Of a DNA stretch of 64,000 nt, positions 50,156-60,001 are shown in pieces. Source of the stretch: Prevotella scopos JCM 17725. GTDB lineage: Bacteria > Bacteroidota > Bacteroidia > Bacteroidales > Bacteroidaceae. The first letter of the stretch is position 1; every line of letters starts with the position of its first letter. A model generated the notes under the pieces. That model ran no database searches and was not told the origin of the DNA. It saw nothing but the letters and a program-made list of their open reading frames with translations. The position numbers were made by a program, and so were the translations under genes. The stretch is taken from assembly GCF_018127785.1 (NCBI RefSeq), contig NZ_CP072390.1:744001-808000 (forward strand), written 5' to 3'.

Positions 50156-50988
50156 ACCCACACGATTCGTTATTGAACCTTTATTTTATTTGTATATATA
50201 AAGCATATCACAATCATAATCATAATGCTTTCTACTTTGGCATAGTTAGCATTTTCTTTCTTTGCCAACGTCCCCTTGTTTAATAGCTCTATTGCTGAAC
50301 GTAAGAAGACGGATTAATCTATAGATTGAAAGGGCTTTGAACTAAACGAGATTTCAAATGTCATCTCATACTAATCGTTGCATGATAACCTTTATTTTTG
50401 AACAGTATAGCTTCCTACCATACAAACTACTAAACAACCCTCTGGTTAACTTTACTTTTGCAACGCTTTTCACACAATGCATTTCCTATGGTACATAATC
50501 TTAGTGGTTATAATCTTCCGCACATGTTGTGCATACCCTCCGCACCAATAGTGTCAAGCCTCCGCACAACGTGTGTTAAGCCTCCGCACTAAAGCAGTAG
50601 AAAGTCAGCACAACAACAGATGTTGGTATATAATCACAAGTAAAGTAATAATTATGACCTTAAAGTTATCCGACCTCATTGTATTAGTATTAGGTTTAAT
50701 TTCCTGTCACTCATATCAATAGTTGTCGTGAATTTAATTGTTGTATCACAGAAAAATATGAGAACTGTTAAAAGTGCCAGCAACTAAAAATTAAAATAAT
50801 CTTGTTTAAGGTAAAATATCTGTCTTATTTGGTATTATTTATTATTCCAAGGCTTAGAAGGGGTTTTATTACTAGGTTTTGTACTTCTATTTCCCAATCT
50901 TATCCTCCTAAATCAAAGTCTCATAAAACAAAAAACAGACTCGCTATACTAGAGAGTCTGTCAGTTTATTTTGAAATTCACAATTCTG
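50156..50988. other. Intergenic region with a second 22-bp repeat array
   Basis: No supported gene. A tandem array with units at about 50516, 50538, 50560 and 50582 (CTCCGCAC...TAAGC type). The terminator of the DUF3127 gene is at the right edge. Confidence 0.65.
50935..50961 (-). terminator. Terminator of the DUF3127 gene
   Basis: ACAGACTC (50935-50942) pairs with GAGTCTGT (50954-50961), with TTTTTTGTTTT following on the minus strand. Confidence 0.8.
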
Positions 50989-51390
50989 TTAGAATGGTAA
51001 ATCGTCAGTAGAATTTTCATCTGTCTGTGCAGGAGGGAATGGAGTCGCCTGTGGTGCAGATGGTGTTGGCTGTGGTGTAACAGGAGCTGCTGCAACAGGT
51101 GCGCCAGCCATGGCAGCTGTAGCATCTACACGCTGAATGTTCCATGCACGAATATTGTTAAACCAACGGCCATTGTATTCATGTGCGTCAATGTCAAAGC
51201 TAACATTAAGCTCTTCACCAGCCTTTATAGCGAACTGCTCAATTCTATCAGCACCAAAGACGTTGAAAACCATTTTCTTTGGGTACTGGTCGTGTGTCTC
51301 AATCACATATTCTTGTGACTTCCATGGTCCTCGAGCTGAAGTTCCTTCACGTGGAGGAAGGACTGCAATTACTTTTCCTTGTAAATCCAT
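50989..51390 (-). CDS. SSB-like DUF3127 protein
   Basis: A 133-residue protein with an OB-fold-like N-terminal domain (MDLQGKVIAVLPPREGTSARGPWKSQEYVIETHDQYPKKMVFNVF is the start; key phrase GPWKSQEYVIE) of the DUF3127 family, a Pro/Ala/Gln-rich linker and an acidic C-terminal tip TDDLPF that matches the partner-binding tail of bacterial SSB (DDDIPF). It probably binds single-stranded DNA or SSB partner proteins. It is divergent from dnaN, which suits a role in replication or repair. Confidence 0.8.
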   Translation of the reverse strand: MDLQGKVIAVLPPREGTSARGPWKSQEYVIETHDQYPKKMVFNVFGADRIEQFAIKAGEELNVSFDIDAHEYNGRWFNNIRAWNIQRVDATAAMAGAPVAAAPVTPQPTPSAPQATPFPPAQTDENSTDDLPF

Positions 51391-51480
51391 TTATCTTACT
51401 TGTTTTGGTTATTTTAATACTTTGTTCTGTTTGCGAAATTACTAAAATAGTTCTAAAAACCGAAACTTTTATACTTAATT

Positions 51481-51512
51481 TTTGTTTTTCACATCCCTTT
51501 TTTGTATTTTTG
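51481..51512 (+). promoter_or_regulatory. Promoter of dnaN
   Basis: TTTG (51481-51484), 20 bases, TATTTTTG (51505-51512), a perfect match. Confidence 0.7.
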
Positions 51513-51598
51513 TACGATGAAGATGAAAGCTGTTATGGACTTGTTCCATTCATTGAATACATATATAGTAAACAGAATATTAACTAAAATAGATACTA

Positions 51599-52723
51599 AT
51601 GAGATTTAACCTTTCAAGCACTGCATTGAGCAGCCGGTTGTTAACTCTCTCTCGAGTAATCAATAGTAAGAACTCTCTGCCTATCTTAGATTGCTTCTTA
51701 TTTGAAGTTCATGATGGTCAGCTTACTATTACCGCATCAGATAGTGAGAATGTCATGCGCGGAACATTGAATCTTGAGAGCTGTGAAGGTGAGGGTGATT
51801 TTGTGGTAAACCATCATACGATTCTTGATGCTGTGAAGGAATTGCCAGAACAGCCATTAACATTAGATGTAAATCTTGATGAGATGAACATTTATGTAAC
51901 CTATCAGAATGGTTCTTATAACTTCCCTATCCTCGGTGCTGACGAATACCCTAAGGCTCAGCCAATATCCGACAATGCCACAACCATAATTTTTCAGGCT
52001 GATAAATTATCTGATAGCCTGATTCGCTCTCTTTTTGCAACAGCGCAGGATGAGCTCCGTCCAGTGATGAATGGTGTTTATTTCGATTTAAAGGATGATG
52101 GTTTAGCAGTTGTTGCTAGCGATGGTCATAAGCTTGTTAAAAATAAGATCTTTTCTATAAAGAATGATGTTCCTGCATCGTTTGTTCTTCCTAAGAAGCC
52201 AGCTTCATTGTTGAAGAATGTTCTTTCAAAAGATGGTGGTGATGTTGTTATTCGATTCGATGAGCGTTCAGCTGAGATTTCTTTTGCTGAAGGTAATCTT
52301 GCTTGTCGTTTGATCGAGGGGAAATATCCTAATTATAATAGTGTTATTCCCCAGGACAATCCTCATCAGCTAACAATTGATCGTAAGTCATTGATTGGCG
52401 CATTACGCCGAGTGTTACCTTTTGCGAGTGATTCTTCACAGCTAGTTCGTTTCCATGTCTCAACAGGTCAGTTGGAACTGAATGCTGAAGATATCGATTT
52501 TGCAACAAGTGCTAAAGAGAGTGTTACTTGTGAGTATGGTGGTATTCCTATGAGCATTGGTTTCAAAGGCTCAAGTATGCTTGATATTTTGAACAACCTT
52601 GAGTGCGATGATATTATCATCCAATTGGCTGACCCATCACGTGCTGGTGTAATCGTACCGGGTGTTCAACCAGAGAATGAGGATATCCTTATGCTTATTA
52701 TGCCGATGCTTTTGAACGATTAA
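51599..52723 (+). CDS. dnaN: DNA polymerase III beta sliding clamp
   Basis: A 374-residue protein, the usual length of the beta clamp, with three repeats of the clamp fold. Conserved parts are MRFNLSSTALSSRLLTLSRVI, SEKGEFV-like segments and the C-terminal DDIIIQLADPSRAGVIVP...ENEDILMLIMPMLL, where the final MPM(L/R) motif forms the binding face for polymerases. It encircles DNA and tethers polymerase. It is not next to dnaA here, which is common in Bacteroidota. Confidence 0.95.
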   Translation: MRFNLSSTALSSRLLTLSRVINSKNSLPILDCFLFEVHDGQLTITASDSENVMRGTLNLESCEGEGDFVVNHHTILDAVKELPEQPLTLDVNLDEMNIYVTYQNGSYNFPILGADEYPKAQPISDNATTIIFQADKLSDSLIRSLFATAQDELRPVMNGVYFDLKDDGLAVVASDGHKLVKNKIFSIKNDVPASFVLPKKPASLLKNVLSKDGGDVVIRFDERSAEISFAEGNLACRLIEGKYPNYNSVIPQDNPHQLTIDRKSLIGALRRVLPFASDSSQLVRFHVSTGQLELNAEDIDFATSAKESVTCEYGGIPMSIGFKGSSMLDILNNLECDDIIIQLADPSRAGVIVPGVQPENEDILMLIMPMLLND

Positions 52724-52745
52724 ATAACATAATCAGATTTTTTGG

Positions 52746-52786
52746 GGAGGATGGCTGTGTATCTTCTATATAGCCACCCTCCTTTT
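52746..52786 (+). terminator. Terminator after dnaN
   Basis: GGAGG-A-TGGCT pairs with AGCCA-C-CCTCC, followed by TTTT. Confidence 0.75.
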
Positions 52787-52815
52787 ACATTATATATAGG
52801 GTTATACATAAACGT

Positions 52816-53670
52816 ATGAAGCTGAATTTGACAAAGCCTCTGATTGTTTTTGATTTGGAAACAACGGGACTTGACCTTGTAAATGATCGTATCATTCAGA
52901 TTTCTTACATCAAGGTTTTTCCAGATGGAAAGGAAGAGAGAGAGAATATATTTATCAATCCAGAGAAGCCGATACCTGCTGAAGTAACCATGTTGACGGG
53001 TATTTCAGAAGCGGATGTAGCTGATGCCCCCACTTTTAAACAGAAGGCAAAGGAATTAGCCGAAAGGTTTTTTGGTTGTGATTTCGCAGGCTTCAATTCA
53101 AATCGTTTTGATGTGCCTATGTTGGCTGAGGAGTTTCTACGTGCAGGTGTTGATTTTGATTTCTCTAAATGTCGTCTAATTGATGCACAGAATATCTATC
53201 ATAAGATGGAACGCCGAAATCTTGCTGCTGCATATAAATTCTATTGTGGCAGAAAGATGGAAGATGACTTTGAAGCTCACAGAGCTGATCAGGACACTGA
53301 AGCTACTTGGCGTGTGCTTCAGGGTGAACTTGAAATGTATGCACTTGAAAAACATGACGAAGATGATCGTGTGTTAAACAACGATATGGATGAACTTGCA
53401 GAATTTTCTCGTATGAATGATTTTGTCGATTTTGCAGGTAGAATGATATGGCGTGATATGACCAATAAAGATGGAAAGCAAATTTTGACTGCTGATGGGA
53501 AACCACGTCGCCATGAAGTATTTAACTTTGGTAAGTACAAAGGTTGGGATGTTGCGGAGGTGTTACGTAAAGATCCAGGTTATTATAGTTGGATGCTTGC
53601 AAGTGACTTCACCTACAATACAAAACAGGTTTTGACACGTATTCGTCTCAGAGAGTTTAATAATAAATAA
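52816..53670 (+). CDS. DEDDh 3'-5' exonuclease (DnaQ-like) with extra C-terminal domain
   Basis: A 284-residue protein. Exo motifs: D13 and E15 (VFDLETTGLD), D99 (FNSNRFDVPML), H155 and D160 (HRADQD). The C-terminal 60 residues (FNFGKYKGWDVAEVLRKDPGYYSWML) form a small domain often fused to this exonuclease in Bacteroidota. It may proofread or act in repair. Placed between dnaN and coaBC, an order I recognise from this phylum. Confidence 0.88.
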   Translation: MKLNLTKPLIVFDLETTGLDLVNDRIIQISYIKVFPDGKEERENIFINPEKPIPAEVTMLTGISEADVADAPTFKQKAKELAERFFGCDFAGFNSNRFDVPMLAEEFLRAGVDFDFSKCRLIDAQNIYHKMERRNLAAAYKFYCGRKMEDDFEAHRADQDTEATWRVLQGELEMYALEKHDEDDRVLNNDMDELAEFSRMNDFVDFAGRMIWRDMTNKDGKQILTADGKPRRHEVFNFGKYKGWDVAEVLRKDPGYYSWMLASDFTYNTKQVLTRIRLREFNNK

Positions 53671-53674
53671 GATA

Positions 53675-54886
53675 ATGCTGAAAGGAAAGAAAATAGTTTT
53701 AGGCATAACTGGCTCTATTGCAGCATATAAGAGTTGTCTTATCATCCGAGAGCTGATAAAGAGTGGGGCTGAGGTACAAGTAGTCATCACGCCTGCAGGT
53801 AAGGAATTTATCACTCCTATCACACTGTCTGCATTGACTCATAAGCCCGTTGTCAGTGGGTTCTTCTCGCAAAAAGATGGTACGTGGAATTCACATGTTG
53901 ACCTAGGATTATGGGCAGATGCAATGGTTATTGCTCCTTGTACTGCAGCAACATTGGGTAAGATGGCTAATGGTGTTGCTGACAACATGCTTATTACTAC
54001 ATATCTTTCAATGAAAGCACCCGTATTCATTGCTCCCGCAATGGACTTGGATATGTATAAGCATCCTTCAACACTCAAAAACATAGATACTTTGCGTAGC
54101 TTTGGCAATCATATTATTGAGCCCGGGAATGGATATCTTGCCAGTGGTCTTGAAGGAAAAGGGAGGATGGAGGAGCCTGAGAATATTGTTAGAGCTTTGG
54201 ATAATTTCTTCTCATGTTCTGTCGAACTTCTGTCTTATACAGAAGATTTAAAAGATAAAAAGATTCTTATAACAGCTGGTCCAACATACGAAAAGATTGA
54301 CCCTGTACGTTTTATAGGTAACTATTCGTCAGGTAAGATGGGATTTGCTCTCGCTGAAGAATGTTACCGACGTGGAGCAAAGGTTGTACTCATAGCAGGA
54401 CCTGTAAACCTTACTTGTTCAAGCGGTATTCATCGCATTGATGTTGAAAGTTGCATGGAAATGTTTGATGCCGCAGTTGGGGAATTTACGGAATGTGATG
54501 CTGCAATACTTTGTGCTGCAGTTGCTGACTTTCGTCCAGAGGTGGTTGCGGAACGAAAAATTAAACGTAAGGGTGACGATTTGTTATTAAAACTGAAACC
54601 TACGCAAGATATTGCTGCAACCATAGGTGGTATGAAGAGAGATAATCAACGTATAGTTGCTTTTGCTTTAGAAACGAATGAAGAAGAGAGTAATGCGCAA
54701 AGAAAGTTAGAAAAGAAGAATGCGGACTTTATCGTGTTGAATTCAACGCGGATTCCTGGAACGACTTTCCAGGCAGATGATAACCAGATAACGATTATCA
54801 ATAAAGAAGGTAAGAAGAGTTATGCTAAGAAACCAAAGACAGAAGTGGCTCATGATATTATTGATGAGCTTGTTGCTATTCTCTAA
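53675..54886 (+). CDS. coaBC: Bifunctional phosphopantothenoylcysteine decarboxylase/synthetase
   Basis: A 403-residue protein. The N-terminal half is the CoaC flavin decarboxylase (GITGSIAAYKS, catalytic-type H74 in NSHVDLG, PAMDLDMY); the C-terminal half is the CoaB synthetase (ILITAGPTYEKIDPVRFIGNYSSGKMG, CAAVADFRP). It makes 4'-phosphopantetheine for coenzyme A. In the substrate-clamp motif (YLASGLEGKGRM) the position of the E. coli Cys158 is S157. It lies 4 bases after the exonuclease and overlaps the next gene by 65 bases. Confidence 0.93.
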   Translation: MLKGKKIVLGITGSIAAYKSCLIIRELIKSGAEVQVVITPAGKEFITPITLSALTHKPVVSGFFSQKDGTWNSHVDLGLWADAMVIAPCTAATLGKMANGVADNMLITTYLSMKAPVFIAPAMDLDMYKHPSTLKNIDTLRSFGNHIIEPGNGYLASGLEGKGRMEEPENIVRALDNFFSCSVELLSYTEDLKDKKILITAGPTYEKIDPVRFIGNYSSGKMGFALAEECYRRGAKVVLIAGPVNLTCSSGIHRIDVESCMEMFDAAVGEFTECDAAILCAAVADFRPEVVAERKIKRKGDDLLLKLKPTQDIAATIGGMKRDNQRIVAFALETNEEESNAQRKLEKKNADFIVLNSTRIPGTTFQADDNQITIINKEGKKSYAKKPKTEVAHDIIDELVAIL

Positions 54887-55748
54887 CAGAAAGCTATCTG
54901 CACAAGAATTAAACGCAAAAGTAACCATGAATCATAATCAGATTCAGGGTACGGATGCTTCTGTCTTTGAGAATTTACAACAGACGTTGGAACAGTTTAT
55001 TAATACGCGTCAATGGACTCATTATCAGTTTCAAAAAAATGAACGCATAAACTGTAATTTTAACATTACCATTAGCAAATATGATCCAAGTAACAACCTC
55101 TTTACTTGTACTGCTTTGATACAAGCAAACCGTCCTGTATATAATGCGGCTTATAGTTCAACACTCTATAATAATCAAGATGCCGATTTTAATTTCACCT
55201 TTGCTCAGTTTGACCAAATTGAATTTAATGAAGAGAATGTTGATAATCAGCTAACCGCTCTTATCGCTTATTATGCATATCTTATTATTGGATTAGATTT
55301 GGACTCTTTTTCTCCTATGGGTGGGGAAGACATCTTACAACGATGTATGATTCTTACTAATAATGCACAAAATCTTAATTTTACGGGATGGAAAGCTTTT
55401 GATAACTCTCGTAATCGTTTTGCTATTATCAATGATTATCTTGATGGTGCCATGAAGCCTTTCCGACAATTGCAGTACGACTATTACCGAACAGGTTTGG
55501 ATGAAATGGCTAACAATGCAGAACGTGGTCGTACAAACATTACAGCAGCCTTGGAAAATGGATTAAAGAAAGCACATGAGAACCGTCCGATAAGTATGCT
55601 ACCACAAATTTGGACAGACTACAAGAAGGACGAGTTGGCTAATATATATAAAGGCAAAGGAACACAAAAGGAAAAAGAGATGGTTTATGATATTCTATTA
55701 GGTATCAATGCCAGTCAGAATATTACATGGGATAAAATAAAACAATAG
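54822..55748 (+). CDS. DUF4835 family exported protein
   Basis: A 308-residue protein of the Bacteroidota DUF4835 family. The signal peptide (MILLMSLLLFSNRKLSAQ, cut before ELNAK) is encoded largely inside the end of coaBC in another frame. Conserved parts follow (QFINTRQWTHYQF, INCNFNITISKY, YYAYLIIGLDLDSFSPMGGE). Its place between coaBC and recN is conserved. Start could be 54822 or 54852. The periplasmic function is unknown. Confidence 0.88.
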   Translation: MLRNQRQKWLMILLMSLLLFSNRKLSAQELNAKVTMNHNQIQGTDASVFENLQQTLEQFINTRQWTHYQFQKNERINCNFNITISKYDPSNNLFTCTALIQANRPVYNAAYSSTLYNNQDADFNFTFAQFDQIEFNEENVDNQLTALIAYYAYLIIGLDLDSFSPMGGEDILQRCMILTNNAQNLNFTGWKAFDNSRNRFAIINDYLDGAMKPFRQLQYDYYRTGLDEMANNAERGRTNITAALENGLKKAHENRPISMLPQIWTDYKKDELANIYKGKGTQKEKEMVYDILLGINASQNITWDKIKQ

Positions 55749-55810
55749 TAATCTCATTATAGGATAGAGCTGTCCCTCTGCTTTAACTTTACATATTATA
55801 AGACAAATAT

Positions 55811-57481
55811 ATGCTGAAACATCTATATATAAAGAACTACACATTGATTGACCAATTGGATATTGCTTTTCACTCAGGTTTCTCGGTGATTACTGGTGAA
55901 ACGGGAGCGGGAAAGAGTATTATCTTGGGTGCAATCGGATTGTTATTGGGTAATAGAGCTGATAGCAAACAGATAAAGCAGGGGGAGAAGAAATGTACGA
56001 TTGAGGCACATTTCGACCTCTCTAACTATGGCTTTGAATCCTTCTTTGAAGAACAAGATATTGATTTTGAACCTGAAGACACAATTGTCCGTCGTGAACT
56101 AACGGCTACAGGAAAGTCACGTGCCTTTATCAACGATACGCCTGTATCACTGCAAATGATGCGTGCATTGGGTGAACAGCTTATAGATATTCATTCGCAG
56201 CATCAAAATCTGTTGCTACAGAAGGATGACTTTCAGTTGAATGTTGTGGATATTATTGCTCAAGACAATAAGGAATTATCTGCTTATCGCTCGACTTATC
56301 AAGACTATAAAGAATCTGAAAGACGTCTTTCTGACATGAAAGAGAAGATTTCCAAAGCACAGGAAAATGAAGAATTTATGCGTTTTCAGTTCAATGAATT
56401 GGAGACTGCTAATCTAATTGAAGGAAGACAAGAAGAACTTGAGCAAGAAAGTGAAACTCTCTCTCATTCAGAAGATATCAAAACGGCTTTCTATGAGGCA
56501 GATAATCTTTTGAATGATGACGACAATGGAGTTATCCGGAAGTTAGGACAATGTCTGGATAGTCTTGGCAATATCGAGAAGGTATATCCTAAAGCACAAG
56601 AAGTCGCACAGCGTTTGTCATCAGTACATATAGAACTGAAAGATATTGCAGGTGAGATTGGTAGTGAAGTTGAGAATATTGACTTTGATCCTTCTCGATT
56701 AGATAGCATTAATCAGCAGCTTGATTTGCTGAATACACTTGAGCAGAAGTATCACGTTTCTACAGAGAAAGAACTCATCGAGATACGTGATGACATTGCT
56801 AATCAGCTAAAGAATATTGATAACAGTGATGAAGAACTGGATTTACTTGAGCAAGAAGTGAAGACAAAACTTACTGTTTGTGAAAATCAAGCAGAGAAGT
56901 TGACCGCACTCAGGCGTAAGGCTGCTAAGATTGTTGAGGAACAGATGAGTAGCCGACTGATACCATTGGGTATTCCGAATGTTAGGTTTAAAGTTGATTT
57001 GTCACTCAAGCCTTTGTCAATAGATGGTGCTGATAAGGTCCAATTCCTTTTCTCTGCCAATACAAGTACGGCTATGGAGCCTGTTGCACAGGTAGCGTCT
57101 GGTGGTGAGATTGCTCGTGTAATGTTGTCATTGAAGGCAATGGTAAGTGGGGCAGTGAAGCTGCCAACAATTATCTTTGACGAGATTGATACGGGTGTTA
57201 GTGGTAAAATTGCTCAGAAGATGGCACTTATTATGCAAGAAATGGGCAATAATAATCGTCAAGTGATTTCCATTACTCACCTCCCACAGATTGCTGCTTT
57301 GGGCAGTTCACACTATAAGGTTGAGAAGGAGGAGACGACAGAAGGAACGCGTAGTCACATGCGTGAACTGACTCAAGAGCAGCGTGTGAATGAAATTGCA
57401 CAGATGCTTTCGGGTGCTGATGTCTCTGATGCAGCTTTACAGAATGCTCGTGAACTATTAGATTTAAGTATGAAGAAATAA
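55811..57481 (+). CDS. recN: DNA repair protein RecN (SMC-like ATPase)
   Basis: A 556-residue SMC-like protein: Walker A GETGAGKSIILGA near residue 30, a long coiled-coil centre (about 150-370), then the signature VASGGEIARVMLSLK, Walker B IIFDEIDTGVSG and the H-loop ITHLPQIAALGS. It acts in double-strand break repair and holds DNA ends with RecA. Length matches the family. Confidence 0.95.
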   Translation: MLKHLYIKNYTLIDQLDIAFHSGFSVITGETGAGKSIILGAIGLLLGNRADSKQIKQGEKKCTIEAHFDLSNYGFESFFEEQDIDFEPEDTIVRRELTATGKSRAFINDTPVSLQMMRALGEQLIDIHSQHQNLLLQKDDFQLNVVDIIAQDNKELSAYRSTYQDYKESERRLSDMKEKISKAQENEEFMRFQFNELETANLIEGRQEELEQESETLSHSEDIKTAFYEADNLLNDDDNGVIRKLGQCLDSLGNIEKVYPKAQEVAQRLSSVHIELKDIAGEIGSEVENIDFDPSRLDSINQQLDLLNTLEQKYHVSTEKELIEIRDDIANQLKNIDNSDEELDLLEQEVKTKLTVCENQAEKLTALRRKAAKIVEEQMSSRLIPLGIPNVRFKVDLSLKPLSIDGADKVQFLFSANTSTAMEPVAQVASGGEIARVMLSLKAMVSGAVKLPTIIFDEIDTGVSGKIAQKMALIMQEMGNNNRQVISITHLPQIAALGSSHYKVEKEETTEGTRSHMRELTQEQRVNEIAQMLSGADVSDAALQNARELLDLSMKK

Positions 57482-57502
57482 AATACCTTACAAAAATATA
57501 CA

Positions 57503-59185
57503 ATGAAAGAAATAATAAGCATGAAACTGAAAACTTTAATTTTGACCATTGCCCTTATATTGGGTGTCTTTACGAATATCTCTGCTCAACCTGGTGCGGT
57601 TAAGAAGGCTGCAGATGCTGCTTTTACATTAACAACCTTTAAGGCAGATGGCAGTATCTTGGCAACATCTAATGGCGTATGCATTACTACTGATGGTATT
57701 GCGATAAGTCCGTGGAAACCTTTTGTCGGAGCAGAAAAGGCTGTTATTATTGATGCAAAAGGTCAGAGACACGAGGTGGAGTGTCTGCTGGGTGCCAATG
57801 ATATTTATGATATTGTTAAGTTTCAAGTGACTGGTAAAACTGTTGCAGCGCCATTGGCCACAGTTGTTGCTGCCGGTGAAGAAGCATGGGTAACTCCGAT
57901 ATTAAAGAGTGGTAATGCAGAGAGGGCTGATGTTTCTAGTGTTGAGAAGTTCATGGACAAGTATAATTATGCAATCCTGAAGTCATCAGCTACTGATAAG
58001 TTGAATGGTGCACCAGTCGTTAATAGCAAAGGACAGGTTGTCGGTTTGTTTAATATATCAGGTGACTTACAGAGTGCAACAGATGTAAACTATGCAAAAG
58101 ACTTTGTGCTAAAAGGGCTTTCACAGAATGATGTTACACTTCGTCAGAGTGGTATTCGTATAGGTTTGCCTAACACGACTGAAGAAGCTGTTGTTGCCTT
58201 GATGCTCTCATCGGAGAAACCGACTAACGTTCACGAGGCTGTTGTTAATGAGTTTATCACCAAGTTTCCACAAACTAACGATGGATATTATGCTTTAGCG
58301 AACATACAAATCGCCAAAGGCGAGATGGCTAATGCTGACAAGACTATGCAGACAGCTATCGGGAAAGTAACAGCGAAGGATGAAGCGCATTATAACTATG
58401 CTCGTCTTATCTATCGTTTTGTAGTTACTCATGAGACTGATGAAAAAACAAAATCTCTTGGATGGACGCTTGACAAAGCTTTAGATGAAATAAAAAAGGC
58501 TCAATCTACTAAATCAAATGATGCTTATCGCCATCTCCAAGCACAGATAACCTTTGCAAAAGGCGATTATACAAAAGCGTATGAAGAGTTTGAGGCACTG
58601 ACAAAGACGAAGTTTAATAATCCTGAACTTTATTTAGAGATGGCGCAAAGTCGTCAGCATTTGGGGGCTAATGACCAAGAGATTCTTGACTTACTTAATA
58701 AAAGTATTGAAATGTGTGATACACCATACGTATCTACTTCTGCACCATATTTCTATACACGTGGCCAGCAGTTAGAGAAGATGGGTGAGTATAGAAAGGC
58801 AGTACAGGATTATTATACCTATGAATATTTTAATCAAGGACGTCTTGGGGCTGCTTTTTATTATATGCGTGAACAATGTGAGATAAAAGGCCGTATGTGG
58901 CAGCAAGCGCTGCAGGATATTCTGATCGCTTCTCGACTGGAACCAAAAGAAGCTTTATATCCGACAGAGGCCGGTAGCCTTCTGTTACGTCTTAACAAAA
59001 TAGATGCAGCTATCAGTGCTGCGCAACAAGCGCTTCAACTCGATGCCGCTTCACCCGATGCCTATCTTATTCTTGGTATTGCGCAATGTGAAAGTAAGCA
59101 GAAAGAAGAAGGTCTTAAGAATATTCAAAAGGCTAAGGAACTTGGCAACACGCAAGCTGATACCTTCTTGCAGAAGTACAAATAA
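57503..59185 (+). CDS. Exported protein with degenerate trypsin-like domain and TPR repeats
   Basis: A 560-residue protein with a signal peptide (MKLKTLILTIALILGVFTNISAQ), a beta-barrel region that follows the trypsin/HtrA layout (GSILATSNGVCITTDGIAISPW; KLNGAPVVNSKGQVVGLFN) but has no catalytic Ser in the usual GNSGGP-like place, and several TPR repeats in the C-terminal 340 residues. It is probably a non-catalytic scaffold in the periplasm. An alternative start is at 57521. It is 21 bases after recN. Confidence 0.75.
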   Translation: MKEIISMKLKTLILTIALILGVFTNISAQPGAVKKAADAAFTLTTFKADGSILATSNGVCITTDGIAISPWKPFVGAEKAVIIDAKGQRHEVECLLGANDIYDIVKFQVTGKTVAAPLATVVAAGEEAWVTPILKSGNAERADVSSVEKFMDKYNYAILKSSATDKLNGAPVVNSKGQVVGLFNISGDLQSATDVNYAKDFVLKGLSQNDVTLRQSGIRIGLPNTTEEAVVALMLSSEKPTNVHEAVVNEFITKFPQTNDGYYALANIQIAKGEMANADKTMQTAIGKVTAKDEAHYNYARLIYRFVVTHETDEKTKSLGWTLDKALDEIKKAQSTKSNDAYRHLQAQITFAKGDYTKAYEEFEALTKTKFNNPELYLEMAQSRQHLGANDQEILDLLNKSIEMCDTPYVSTSAPYFYTRGQQLEKMGEYRKAVQDYYTYEYFNQGRLGAAFYYMREQCEIKGRMWQQALQDILIASRLEPKEALYPTEAGSLLLRLNKIDAAISAAQQALQLDAASPDAYLILGIAQCESKQKEEGLKNIQKAKELGNTQADTFLQKYK

Positions 59186-59229
59186 ATTTACCAGATAGGT
59201 TTATTGTCACAAAATTTGATGGAATGGAA

Positions 59230-59261
59230 TTTGGTAGAATCGAATTAAATCTGTACCTTTG
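59230..59261 (+). promoter_or_regulatory. Promoter of tRNA-Arg
   Basis: TTTG (59230-59233), 20 bases, TACCTTTG (59254-59261), 12 bases before the tRNA. Confidence 0.75.
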
Positions 59262-59273
59262 CACCCGCATGAT

Positions 59274-59348
59274 GGTTCCGTAGCTCAGTTGGATTAGAGC
59301 AACAGCCTTCTAAGCTGTGGGTCTTGGGTTCGAACCCCAACGGAATCA
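59274..59348 (+). tRNA. tRNA-Arg (anticodon UCU)
   Basis: Full cloverleaf: acceptor GGTTCCG / CGGAATC (one G-T pair), D-arm GCTC-AGTTGGATTA-GAGC, anticodon arm ACAGC-CTTCTAA-GCTGT with anticodon TCT, T-arm TTGGG-TTCGAAC-CCCAA. Discriminator A; CCA is not encoded. Confidence 0.96.
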
Positions 59349-59357
59349 CTGAGTGTT

Positions 59358-59397
59358 ATAAGAGGAATACCTATGAGTGTATTCCTCTTATTGTATT
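59358..59397 (+). terminator. Terminator of tRNA-Arg
   Basis: ATAAGAGGAATAC (59358-59370) pairs perfectly with GTATTCCTCTTAT (59379-59391), followed by TGTATTTTT. Confidence 0.9.
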
Positions 59398-60001
59398 TTT
59401 AAACTAGATGTTATAGTATTCTGTAATACGCAGTAGGTGAATGGTGAAAGAATATTTTCGTTACTACAATGGGATAAGACAGCCCTTGACTATCACATCG
59501 GTAAACTTACGTTCATTACTAAATATATACGAAAAAGACGGGAAAACATCTACTTTAAGGAGCTACTTATGTTTTACTGAGTCATCCATAAAACTAATAT
59601 GCTGTCATTCTACTCATATTTGCTAGGGCTTTAACTTGTTGAAGTTCTGTGAAATATAGCAAATGTTAAAAATGACAGTAACATAAAATAAAACAATTCA
59701 TGTGTTTTGTATTATAATGAGTTATTGCTTATATGGCGAGTATATACTATTCCAAAGTCTGGTAGTGATTTATTTAACAAGGTTTATGTAACTATTCTCA
59801 TACCTTTTCCCTACTTGACCAACTTTAAATCTATATAAAAACTATCATCGTGTTTGTTTCACAAACAAAATAACAAAGTTAGAATTTTATAGACTTTATC
59901 ATTTTGTTTTGTTATGATCAGAAAAAAGGGGAAACCTAGCTAGATTCCCCTTTCATTTAGATTATATTTATAGTAAGTTGTTCATTCTACTATAAGCGTT
60001 C
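59398..60001. other. Intergenic region between tRNA-Arg and sucD
   Basis: No supported gene; AT-rich. The sucD terminator is at 59925-59953. Confidence 0.6.
59925..59953 (-). terminator. Terminator of sucC-sucD
   Basis: AAAGGGGAA (59925-59933) pairs with TTCCCCTTT (59945-59953); TTT continues on the minus strand. Confidence 0.85.

Noticed and set aside
50065..50283. 72-codon frame after nuoN
   Set aside because: It reads through 22-bp repeat units (His/Pro/Cys-rich artefact).
50802..51011. 69-codon frame before the DUF3127 gene
   Set aside because: Overlaps the DUF3127 terminator and 3' end; no supporting signal.
59441..59626. 61-codon frame after tRNA-Arg
   Set aside because: AT-rich intergenic sequence; composition unlike neighbouring genes.
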